From: Sulfurimonas sp.
GTDB taxonomy: Bacteria; Campylobacterota; Campylobacteria; Campylobacterales; Sulfurimonadaceae
Assembly (NCBI GenBank): GCA_024762705.1
Contig: JANTGW010000070.1
Coordinates: 1-5,703 of the forward strand
DNA length: 5,703 bases
Direction of reading: 5' to 3'
Below are positions 1-5,703 of the stretch, piece by piece; position 1 is the stretch's first letter, and every line of letters starts with the position of its first letter. The translations under genes and the position numbers were made by a program. The notes beneath the pieces are model-generated. The model ran no database searches. It saw nothing but the letters and a program-made list of their open reading frames with translations, and was not told the DNA's origin.

Positions 1-531
1 ATAGAGAGTGTCATTCATATAAACACTGGCAATACCGTCCTTTCCTATCATATCTTTGTTTAACCCTTTAACTCCCTCATAATCATATTCAACACCAAGA
101 GCAACAACAAGATAGTCATAAAAGATCATACCGCTCTTGTCTGTTTTTAAAGAATTGTTTTTCGGGTCAAATGCAATGATACTCTCTTGCAGCCATTGAA
201 TCCTATCTTCTAAAATGTCAGCAGTCCGGCGTTCATTATCTTCTTGCAGGTACAAACCGGCAGCTACAAAGGTTTGCCCTGGTTGATACAGATGTGTTTT
301 ATTTGGAGCAATGAGTGTAATGTTTGCATTAGGTGCAGACCTTCTCAGACGTGCTGCGGCTATCATTCCTCCTGTTCCGCCGCCTGCAATGACGATCTTT
401 ACTTTTTTATGACTTGCCGGTTGAGAGAGCTTTGTTGTTGCCTGTGCCGAAGGTGCAAGCAAAAGAGAAGCGCTTAGTGTACCCATGGCTTTTAATGCAT
501 CTCTTCGAGAGAGTTTATTATGTATGTACAT
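1..531 (-). CDS. Tat-exported FAD-dependent oxidoreductase, SQR/FCSD-like (partial, 3' end outside window)
   Basis: N-terminal 177 residues of a flavoprotein resembling sulfide:quinone reductase or the flavocytochrome c sulfide dehydrogenase (FccB) flavoprotein. Such enzymes oxidise sulfide and pass electrons to quinone or cytochrome c at the periplasmic face. Seen: a twin-arginine motif SRRDALK (residues 8-14), a short hydrophobic stretch (17-27) and a likely AQA cleavage site after residue 31, which predict Tat export of a folded, FAD-loaded protein. A Rossmann strand and glycine loop follow (KIVIAGGGTGG, 45-55; G50, G52, G55 fit GxGxxG), then the family-type YQPGQTFVAAG (82-92) and YDYLVVALG (138-146). 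The start at 529-531 has a strong Shine-Dalgarno. The visible part has no cysteine; the tyrosine in IASVYMN (167-173) sits roughly where classical SQR has its first conserved Cys, but the redox pair shared with FccB would lie mostly downstream. It is the second gene of an operon with the P-type ATPase. Superfamily assignment is good; the true substrate, SQR versus FccB versus another sulfur flavoprotein, cannot be decided from this fragment. Confidence 0.85.
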   Translation of the reverse strand, partial: MYIHNKLSRRDALKAMGTLSASLLLAPSAQATTKLSQPASHKKVKIVIAGGGTGGMIAAARLRRSAPNANITLIAPNKTHLYQPGQTFVAAGLYLQEDNERRTADILEDRIQWLQESIIAFDPKNNSLKTDKSGMIFYDYLVVALGVEYDYEGVKGLNKDMIGKDGIASVYMNDTLY

Positions 532-536
532 TGCCG

Positions 537-544
537 ACTCCTTA
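537..544 (-). promoter_or_regulatory. Shine-Dalgarno of the flavoprotein gene, overlapping the ATPase stop codon
   Basis: Read on the minus strand, TAAGGAGT contains the ATPase stop codon (TAA, 544-542) fused to an AAGGAGT ribosome-binding site. This site sits about six bases upstream of the ATG at 531-529. Ribosomes terminating on the ATPase therefore stop directly on the next gene's binding site, which favours reinitiation and coupled expression. It also fixes the flavoprotein start codon. Confidence 0.85.
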
Positions 545-3112
545 GATAATGTCTTCATTGTATTTTTTTCTGTAGTATCTTAAAACGCCCATTTTTACAG
601 CGTCATTAAATACAAACCATGTCAAAGCATATGCCCACATCCAAAGACCCCATTCCCAGCCTATAGGCTCCATAAGTCCAAAACCATAAACGGCGATGAT
701 AGTTCCGGCAACACGGCTGAAAAATGTTGCATTAAAAAGTGTCCATGACGGCCAAGGACGCTTCCAAAACCAATCATCTATACGGGTGTTGTAAATAGTT
801 CCATGCCCGGCAATGACGAGTTTTGCAAAAAAGACACTCTGCACAAAATCAAGCGGGAGATGCATTAGTGAAATTAAAATCCAAAAGAGTGTAAAAGAAG
901 ATAAAACTCCAGCAATTCCAAGCCAGGATGCCAATACAAAAACCTCTTTCATATCCCATCGTACAGGTGTTTCACGCAGTTTTGTGTTGTCATAGGCGAT
1001 TGTCATAATCGGGATGTCATTAAGAAGTGCCAAAATGATAATCATTAACGCCGTAATAGGGTAAAAATCATATATGACAATAGCCAGCGTCATAAATATA
1101 ATAACACGGATGGTCTCGGCAATACGAAAGATCGTATAACTTTTCATTCGTTCAAATATCTGACGTGCCTGTTTGATGGCATCGACAATGACGGTCAGTC
1201 CCGGTGCCATCAGTACGATATCTGCTGCGGCGCGCGCTGCATCGGTCGCACCACTAACGGCAATTCCGCAGTCTGCTTTTTTGAGTGCGGGTGCATCATT
1301 GACCCCGTCACCGGTCATACCAACGATATGGTCGGCTTTTTGGAGTTCATCGACTATAAAATATTTATCTTCAGGAAAAACCTGTGCAAAACCGTCGGCA
1401 TCTTCAATCAACGCAATAATTTCAGACTCATGTTTTTTGACGCTCCCTTTTGGCAGCGGCATATTATAAAGTTCTTTTTGCACTTTTTGTACTATTTTCT
1501 TTACGATTGTTTCAATTTCATCTTTGGAGGCATCTGGGTGCATTGACTCGGTAATAGCTTTAGAAAGCACTTTTGAGAGATATATATACTCTTCAATTGA
1601 TTCCCCTTTGAGGGTATGAATATCTTGTATCTTTTCACCGATATCAAGCAGGGAAGCGATGTATTTTGCAACGGCAATATTATCACCGGTTACCATTTTA
1701 ACACTGACACCTTTGTTTTTTGCTTCAGCAATTGCTTCTACGGAGTCTTCGCGGGGCGGATCAAACAGAGGTATAAGACCGACAAAGTGATAAAGGTCTT
1801 CTTCACATTTGCGAAACGCAACACCAAGCGTTCTAAAGCCTTTGGAGGCAAACTCTTCTACCTGCTTGTATGCCTGCTCTTTGTCAAACTCTTTATCATC
1901 ACTTTGTTCTATAATGACCTGAGGTGCCCCTTTGGTATAAATCAATTCACAATCTTCTCCCTCATAAATACCTTCTGTCCTTTTATGCACAGGGTCAAAA
2001 GGAAGGAATTTTTTCAATTTCTGTAGAGGAAGTTTGTTCTCTAAATTATTTTTATGAATATACTCAAATATCGGTTTTTCAATAGGGTCGTGGTTTTCCT
2101 CTTTACTGGCTAGGGCTGCAAAGATCATTAATTCTTCTACGGTATGGTCGTCCACAATAAAAGGTTCTGCCAGACTCATACGGTTTTGTGTAAGTGTGCC
2201 CGTTTTATCAGAACACAACACATCCATGCCTGCAACTTCTTCAATGGCAGCCAAGCGGCTGACAATCGCCTGTTTTGCTGCCAGTGCCTGTGCCCCTATG
2301 GCCATGGTTACGGTAAGAACCGCAGGCATTGCAACAGGAATTGCAGAGATGGTTAATACAAGAGCAAAAACTAAGAGTTCGATAGTCGGCTGGTTCGTTT
2401 TAATGCCGTGATAGATAATAATTGCGATCATAGCAATTGTCAGAAGAATTAAAAAATTACCTACTTTAATGACCATCTTTTGAAAGTGGCTGACCTCTTC
2501 GCTTTGTGCTTTGGCGACAAGTCCGACTGTTTTTCCAAAGTAGGTATTTTTGGCGGTTGCACTGACTTGAGCAATCATTTCACCTTGTTTTATAATGGCA
2601 TTGGCATAGAGATCATCACCCGGTTTTTTGTGAACGGGCAATGATTCTCCCGTAAGTGCGGATTGATCTACGAGCAGGAAATCGCCTCCGCTGAGTAGTT
2701 TGACATCAGCCGGTACAATGTCGCCGATTTTTATTTTGATGATATCATCGGGAACGATCTCTTTGGCATCTATCTCCTGCCACTTCCCCTCGCGTAAAAC
2801 GACGGCCTTGCGTGCAAGTTTTTTCTTAAGTACGGCAATGGCACTCAGAGCTTTTGACTCCTGATAAAAGTCCACTATTGCATTGACAAAAAGTAAAATA
2901 ACGATAATAGTAAAGTCTTCCCATCTGTGTGCAAGAGCAGAAAGTACTGCTGCGGCCTCTATCATCCAGGGAATCGGTCCCCAAAATCTTCTAAAGAGAC
3001 GATGCAGCCAACTCTCTTCCTTTTCATTGAGTTCATTGTAACCATACTTTTTAAGGCGTTGTGCTACTTCTTTTTGTGTTAAACCGGTTAAATTATTATC
3101 ATATGTTGTCAT
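542..3112 (-). CDS. P-type H+-ATPase, plasma-membrane proton-efflux type (P3A)
   Basis: An 856-residue cytoplasmic-membrane pump that hydrolyses ATP through a phospho-aspartate intermediate to extrude protons. Order of parts: cytoplasmic N-terminus; M1-M2 (about 46-84); actuator domain with TGES (154-157); M3-M4 (about 218-270) with IPVAMPA (258-264); phosphorylation motif DKTGT with Asp302; nucleotide-binding domain with KGAP (394-397); hinge motifs MVTGD (473-477) and GDGVNDAPAL (601-610); M5-M10 (about 657-840). Residues matching plant AHA2 proton-pump sites are present: Asn77 in M2 (AHA2 Asn106), Arg669 in M5 (Arg655) and Asp699 in M6, motif LLNDIP (Asp684). This supports H+ over Ca2+, K+ or Mg2+. 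No C-terminal autoinhibitory domain: the protein ends about 15 residues after M10, as usual for prokaryotic members. A charged insertion lies at about 500-568. The ATG at 3112 is preferred because a GTG three codons upstream (3121-3119) falls inside the Shine-Dalgarno. It leads an operon with the SQR-like gene downstream. Confidence 0.95.
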   Translation of the reverse strand: MTTYDNNLTGLTQKEVAQRLKKYGYNELNEKEESWLHRLFRRFWGPIPWMIEAAAVLSALAHRWEDFTIIVILLFVNAIVDFYQESKALSAIAVLKKKLARKAVVLREGKWQEIDAKEIVPDDIIKIKIGDIVPADVKLLSGGDFLLVDQSALTGESLPVHKKPGDDLYANAIIKQGEMIAQVSATAKNTYFGKTVGLVAKAQSEEVSHFQKMVIKVGNFLILLTIAMIAIIIYHGIKTNQPTIELLVFALVLTISAIPVAMPAVLTVTMAIGAQALAAKQAIVSRLAAIEEVAGMDVLCSDKTGTLTQNRMSLAEPFIVDDHTVEELMIFAALASKEENHDPIEKPIFEYIHKNNLENKLPLQKLKKFLPFDPVHKRTEGIYEGEDCELIYTKGAPQVIIEQSDDKEFDKEQAYKQVEEFASKGFRTLGVAFRKCEEDLYHFVGLIPLFDPPREDSVEAIAEAKNKGVSVKMVTGDNIAVAKYIASLLDIGEKIQDIHTLKGESIEEYIYLSKVLSKAITESMHPDASKDEIETIVKKIVQKVQKELYNMPLPKGSVKKHESEIIALIEDADGFAQVFPEDKYFIVDELQKADHIVGMTGDGVNDAPALKKADCGIAVSGATDAARAAADIVLMAPGLTVIVDAIKQARQIFERMKSYTIFRIAETIRVIIFMTLAIVIYDFYPITALMIIILALLNDIPIMTIAYDNTKLRETPVRWDMKEVFVLASWLGIAGVLSSFTLFWILISLMHLPLDFVQSVFFAKLVIAGHGTIYNTRIDDWFWKRPWPSWTLFNATFFSRVAGTIIAVYGFGLMEPIGWEWGLWMWAYALTWFVFNDAVKMGVLRYYRKKYNEDII

Positions 3113-3118
3113 ATAAAA

Positions 3119-3126
3119 CACCTTTT
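3119..3126 (-). promoter_or_regulatory. Shine-Dalgarno of the P-type ATPase; decides the start codon
   Basis: The minus strand reads AAAAGGTG here, with GG eight bases upstream of the ATG at 3112-3110. The in-frame GTG at 3121-3119 is part of this site and has no separate purine-rich site at proper spacing, so the 856-residue start is favoured over the 859-residue one. Confidence 0.75.
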
Positions 3127-3144
3127 AATGTGTACTCTGAAAAT

Positions 3145-3153
3145 ATTTTAGCA
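3145..3153 (-). promoter_or_regulatory. Extended -10 promoter for the ATPase-flavoprotein operon
   Basis: The minus strand reads TGCTAAAAT: the extended TGn followed by a -10 hexamer TAAAAT (one mismatch to TATAAT). Transcription would start near 3138, giving a leader of about 25 bases that includes the Shine-Dalgarno. At 17-bp spacing the -35 position reads TCTTTT, not TTGACA. The upstream stretch is T-rich, which matches sigma-70 promoters described for Campylobacter and Helicobacter, where the extended -10 substitutes for a -35 box. It lies back to back with the plus-strand promoter. Confidence 0.65.
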
Positions 3154-3163
3154 CAATATGCTA
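3149..3163. repeat. Short inverted repeat formed by the two divergent -10 elements
   Basis: TAGCA (3149-3153), a five-base spacer, and TGCTA (3159-3163) form a perfect five-base-pair inverted repeat. It is fully accounted for by the upstream halves of the two opposing extended -10 elements. It could also serve as a dyad operator for a repressor of both operons, but the arms are too short to argue for that alone. Confidence 0.5.
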
Positions 3164-3167
3164 TAAT
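3159..3167 (+). promoter_or_regulatory. Extended -10 promoter for the HDOD-polA operon
   Basis: The sequence TGCTATAAT is a perfect TATAAT -10 hexamer (3162-3167) with the TGn extension. The predicted transcription start is near 3174, giving a leader of about 20 bases with the Shine-Dalgarno at 3181-3185. At 17-bp spacing the -35 position reads GAAAAT, which is not a recognisable -35 box; the region upstream is AT-rich. This is the strongest promoter-like sequence in the window and the only plausible one seen for the plus-strand genes. Confidence 0.75.
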
Positions 3168-3180
3168 AAAAGAAAAAAAT

Positions 3181-3185
3181 AAAGG
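3181..3185 (+). promoter_or_regulatory. Shine-Dalgarno of the HDOD gene; decides the start codon
   Basis: AAAGG lies eight bases before the ATG at 3194 and five bases before an in-frame TTG at 3191. The more usual spacing and the ATG codon favour 3194 as the start. Confidence 0.7.
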
Positions 3186-3193
3186 CTTATTTG

Positions 3194-4012
3194 ATGAAAA
3201 GCTCAATTGTCGAGAGTATAAAATCGCTTCCTCCTCTTTCAAAAACCATTATTGATATAAATCGAGTGTATGCAGATGAGGAAGCAGGTGTGGGTGATTT
3301 GGCAAAAGTAATAGAAACTGATCCTATGATAGTTGCGAATCTACTCAAAAATGCAAATTCTCCACTTTACGGTTTTGGTAGAGAAATTAGAAATGTTGCA
3401 CAGGCGGTTTCACTGTTTGGAATGAGTATGACACGTTCAATCGCTTTAGGTAATGCTGTTAGAAAACTTCTCAATGTAGATATGCAGCCTTATGGTATTA
3501 GTAGTGAAAAATTTGCAGAAGTGTCTGCGATGCAGGCTGCACTTATTCGCAAGTGGTACTCTAAGATAGACAGACAAAAAGCCGACAAACTCTATTTGGC
3601 TGCATTTTTACAAGAAACGGGAAAAATACTCATAGCAAGTGATGTAATTCAAGAAGATGAAGATGTCAGTTTCAAATCAGAGGCTGAACATTCAAATAAT
3701 TTGGCACAGGTAGAAAAATCTTATGTAGATGTTACGAGTGCAGAAGTTACTGCAAAGGTTTTTGAACATTGGGGATTTGATAAAGAATTTGTTGAAATGA
3801 TCCAATACGCAGACAATCCTGCTGCTGCTCCTGATGATGTTCAAGAATACTCAATAGCTTTAAATATTGTAAAAACTGTTTTACCTGTGAATGCGCCATT
3901 TTCTGAACAGGCCATTAATTTTGGACTTAGACGTGCAAAAGATGTAGGATATGATGAAACCCAACTTCAAGAAGCCATAAACGATATGCTTGATGTGCTC
4001 AAGGCATCTTAA
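3194..4012 (+). CDS. Stand-alone HDOD-domain signalling protein
   Basis: A 272-residue soluble, probably cytoplasmic protein made almost entirely of one HDOD domain. The family signature is clear: the opening SIKSLPPLSKTIIDI (9-23), then LAKVIETDPMIVANLLKNAN (36-55) and the run around IRNVAQAVSLFGMSMTRSIA (65-84), which match the conserved 'D-P-x-(L/V)-xxx-L-L-xxx-N' and 'AxxxLG' elements. HDOD proteins are non-catalytic relatives of HD phosphohydrolases that usually act in signalling or regulation. The metal-binding residues are indeed lost: the usual L-H-D-x-G-K reads LQETGK (139-144), and the later conserved His position reads TSAEV (181-185). No receiver, GGDEF, EAL or membrane segment is fused to it, so its input and output are unknown. 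Its stop TAA shares one base with the polA start, so the two are probably coupled. Start chosen at the ATG rather than the adjacent TTG because of Shine-Dalgarno spacing. Confidence 0.92.
   Translation: MKSSIVESIKSLPPLSKTIIDINRVYADEEAGVGDLAKVIETDPMIVANLLKNANSPLYGFGREIRNVAQAVSLFGMSMTRSIALGNAVRKLLNVDMQPYGISSEKFAEVSAMQAALIRKWYSKIDRQKADKLYLAAFLQETGKILIASDVIQEDEDVSFKSEAEHSNNLAQVEKSYVDVTSAEVTAKVFEHWGFDKEFVEMIQYADNPAAAPDDVQEYSIALNIVKTVLPVNAPFSEQAINFGLRRAKDVGYDETQLQEAINDMLDVLKAS
4001..4004 (+). promoter_or_regulatory. Shine-Dalgarno of polA inside the HDOD coding end
   Basis: AAGG within the last codons of the HDOD gene lies seven bases upstream of the ATG at 4012. With the TAATG stop/start overlap, it supports this polA start and translational coupling. 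Confidence 0.6.
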
Positions 4013-5703
4013 TGAGCAAAACCGTTACAGTCATAGATACCTTTGGCTTCTTTTTTAGAAGCTTCTATGCGCTTCCGCAACACCTCCGTACAAAAGACGG
4101 CTTTCCTACCGGACTTTTGACCGGATTTACCAACTTTATTTCAACTTTACAAAAAGAACATGACAGCGACTACATCATCTTTGCTATAGACTCTAAAGGA
4201 GAAACGTTCAGAAATGAGATAGATGTCAATTATAAAGCCAATCGTAGTGCGCCGCCGCCTGAGTTGACACAGCAGCTTCCTGTAGCTATAGAGTGGATAA
4301 ACAAGATGGGATATAAAACACTTGGAAAAAGCGGGTTTGAGGCAGATGATATTATAGCGACCGTTGTAAAGTGTGCAAAAGAGAAAGGCTACAAAGTAAG
4401 GGTTGTATCACACGATAAGGATCTATGCCAGCTGATTGATGATGACAAGGTCGTGATGGTCGATGCTATAAAACGAAAATATATTAATGAGAAAGCCTGT
4501 TATGATAAATACGGCGTAACTCCTAAACAATTCATAGACTACCAGTCTATTTTGGGTGACAGTGCTGATAATGTTCCGGGTGTAAAAGGTATAGGAAAGG
4601 TCGGTGCTGAAAAACTCTTAAAAGAGTATGGTTCACTTGATGAAATATATACGCATATAGATGAGATAAAAGGGGCAACACAAAAGAAACTCATAGAGTC
4701 TAAAGAACAGGCTTACATGTCAAAAGAGCTGGTAACTTTGCATCCTGATGTGTTTGATTGTAAGGACTTTGATTTTGAAGAATACAAAATGGATGTAGAA
4801 AATCCATTTTTAAATATCTATGATGAGCTTGTCAAGTATGAACAAAATGCGATTTTAAGATCCCTACATGCAAAAAATATGGTGAGTCCTGAGCGTCAGG
4901 AAAGTGCAAAGAAACTGCAGGAATCCTGTGAAGAAAAAGCTTCAAAATTGGATTTTAAAGCTACACTCTTAACAGATGAAAAAGAATTAAATGCTGTTCT
5001 TGATAAGCTTGATGCAGAGACTGTGGTTGCTTTTGATACAGAGACAACAGGTCTGGATTATATTAAGCACAAGCTTGTTGGATTCAGTTTTTCGTTTAAT
5101 GATGATGAGGCTTATTATGTTCCATTTGGACATTTTTATCTTGGCGTTGCTGACCAGGTAAGTAAAGATGTGGCCAAAGAGGCTATGCGTCGTATTTTTA
5201 AATCGAAGGTCGTAGGGCACAATATAAAGTTTGACCTGCATTTTGTGACACGTTTCTTAGAAGAAAAAGATCTGCCTGTGCATTGTGACAGTATGATCTT
5301 GGCATGGCTTATTAACCCTGAATCGGCTTTAAGTCTCGATAAGCTTTCAGACAAGCTCTTAGGTCATGAGATGGTTCATTTTAAAGATACGGTTAAAAAA
5401 GGCGAGAATTTTTCTACGGTAGAACTTGATGATGCCTGTGTATATGCGGCAGAAGATGCATTTATAACAAGAAAGCTTTATAAACTCTTTTTGAAAAAAC
5501 TTGAACTGCAGGATGCTATTCACTTGATAGAAGAAGCAAAAACGGTTGAGATTCCTTTTATTCATACGCTGCTTAAAATGGAAGAAGAAGGCATAGAAGT
5601 AGATACACACTTTTTAGAAGAGTTTTTGGCTGAGGTGAAAAAAATGCTTGAAGCGCTTACTAAAAGCATCTATGAACTCGCAGGAAGTGAATTTAACATT
5701 AAC
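4012..5703 (+). CDS. polA: DNA polymerase I (partial, C-terminal polymerase domain outside window)
   Basis: The first 564 residues of DNA polymerase I, which removes RNA primers, fills gaps and joins in excision repair. The reading frame is open to the window edge. The 5'-nuclease domain (about 1-290) has the metal-binding acidic residues: Asp9 in VIDTFGFFFR, Asp112 and Asp113 in EADDIIA, Asp135 and Asp137 in SHDKDLCQL, Asp183 and Asp186 in LGDSADNVPG. The helix-hairpin-helix DNA-binding motif (VKGIGKVGAEKLL, 191-203) and YKANR (74-78) are also present. The 3'-5' exonuclease domain (about 315-495) keeps all catalytic positions: Asp342 and Glu344 (FDTET), Asp408 (GHNIKFD), and Tyr478 and Asp482 (YAAED). 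Proofreading should therefore be active. The window ends at GSEFNIN, the usual entrance to the polymerase domain; with a typical length near 900 residues, about a third is missing. The start overlaps the HDOD stop by one base, so polA is the second gene of the operon. Confidence 0.97.
   Translation, partial: MSKTVTVIDTFGFFFRSFYALPQHLRTKDGFPTGLLTGFTNFISTLQKEHDSDYIIFAIDSKGETFRNEIDVNYKANRSAPPPELTQQLPVAIEWINKMGYKTLGKSGFEADDIIATVVKCAKEKGYKVRVVSHDKDLCQLIDDDKVVMVDAIKRKYINEKACYDKYGVTPKQFIDYQSILGDSADNVPGVKGIGKVGAEKLLKEYGSLDEIYTHIDEIKGATQKKLIESKEQAYMSKELVTLHPDVFDCKDFDFEEYKMDVENPFLNIYDELVKYEQNAILRSLHAKNMVSPERQESAKKLQESCEEKASKLDFKATLLTDEKELNAVLDKLDAETVVAFDTETTGLDYIKHKLVGFSFSFNDDEAYYVPFGHFYLGVADQVSKDVAKEAMRRIFKSKVVGHNIKFDLHFVTRFLEEKDLPVHCDSMILAWLINPESALSLDKLSDKLLGHEMVHFKDTVKKGENFSTVELDDACVYAAEDAFITRKLYKLFLKKLELQDAIHLIEEAKTVEIPFIHTLLKMEEEGIEVDTHFLEEFLAEVKKMLEALTKSIYELAGSEFNIN

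Noticed and set aside
244..477. Plus-strand reading frame with a cysteine-rich product
   Set aside because: It lies wholly antisense to the flavoprotein gene, whose translation is clearly conserved. The cysteines come from reading the Ala/Gly-rich codons in reverse; no ribosome-binding site supports it.
813..2411. Several plus-strand reading frames of 60-136 codons and one minus-strand frame at 1501-1686
   Set aside because: All are out-of-frame or antisense to the continuous 856-codon ATPase gene with intact motifs. Their products show low-complexity or random composition and no recognisable domain.
3119..3121. GTG as the ATPase start codon (859 residues)
   Set aside because: This GTG is part of the AAAAGGTG Shine-Dalgarno that is well placed for the ATG at 3112, and it has no ribosome-binding site of its own at usual spacing.
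3149..3163. Dyad TAGCA-N5-TGCTA as a repressor operator or terminator stem
   Set aside because: The arms are only five bases and are fully explained by the two opposing extended -10 elements; no U-tract terminator structure follows.
3191..3193. TTG as the HDOD start codon (273 residues)
   Set aside because: An ATG follows immediately and has a better distance from the AAAGG site; the difference is one residue.
3061..3255. Plus-strand reading frame spanning the intergenic region
   Set aside because: It runs across the start of the ATPase, both promoters and the HDOD start in another frame, so it cannot be a plausible gene alongside them.
4987..5610. Three minus-strand reading frames of 72-84 codons
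   Set aside because: They are antisense to polA, where all exonuclease motifs are conserved in the plus-strand frame; the products look like reversed AT-rich codons.

Overview
The window carries four protein-coding genes and almost no non-coding DNA. Two genes lie on the minus strand (positions 1-3112) and two on the plus strand (3194-5703). They diverge from one 81-bp intergenic region at about 3113-3193. The outer genes are both cut by the window edges. The moderately low GC content, promoters of the 'extended -10, no -35' kind, a twin-arginine sulfide:quinone reductase-like flavoprotein and the style of the DNA polymerase I sequence suggest a sulfur-oxidising Campylobacterota (Sulfurimonas/Sulfurovum-like). 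This is inference; no rRNA or other phylogenetic marker is present.

Minus-strand operon. Transcription from about 3138 first gives a complete P-type ATPase of the P3A plasma-membrane proton-pump type (ATG at 3112, stop at 542-544). After only 10 untranslated bases comes a Tat-exported FAD-dependent oxidoreductase of the sulfide:quinone reductase / flavocytochrome c sulfide dehydrogenase superfamily (start at 531, C-terminal part beyond base 1). The second gene's Shine-Dalgarno (TAAGGAGT) includes the ATPase stop codon, so the two are very probably co-transcribed and translationally coupled. A proton extruder paired with a periplasm-facing sulfur-type flavoprotein suggests a link between sulfide oxidation and cytoplasmic pH or proton-motive-force control, but no functional evidence is visible.

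Plus-strand operon. Transcription from about 3174 gives a stand-alone HDOD-domain protein (ATG 3194, stop 4010-4012) whose HD metal ligands are degenerate. Its stop overlaps by one base (TAATG) the start of DNA polymerase I (polA). The visible 564 residues of polA hold the complete 5'-nuclease and 3'-5' proofreading domains; the polymerase domain lies past the right edge.

The intergenic region holds two near-identical extended -10 elements (TGCTATAAT on plus, TGCTAAAAT on minus) placed back to back, 5 bp apart. The two operons should therefore compete for RNA polymerase. No RNA genes, mobile elements, CRISPR arrays, long repeats or terminators were found. I see no undescribed multi-gene system. 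The most noteworthy points are the overlapping divergent promoters, the ATPase-flavoprotein pairing, a charged helical insertion in the ATPase, and the HDOD-polA coupling.
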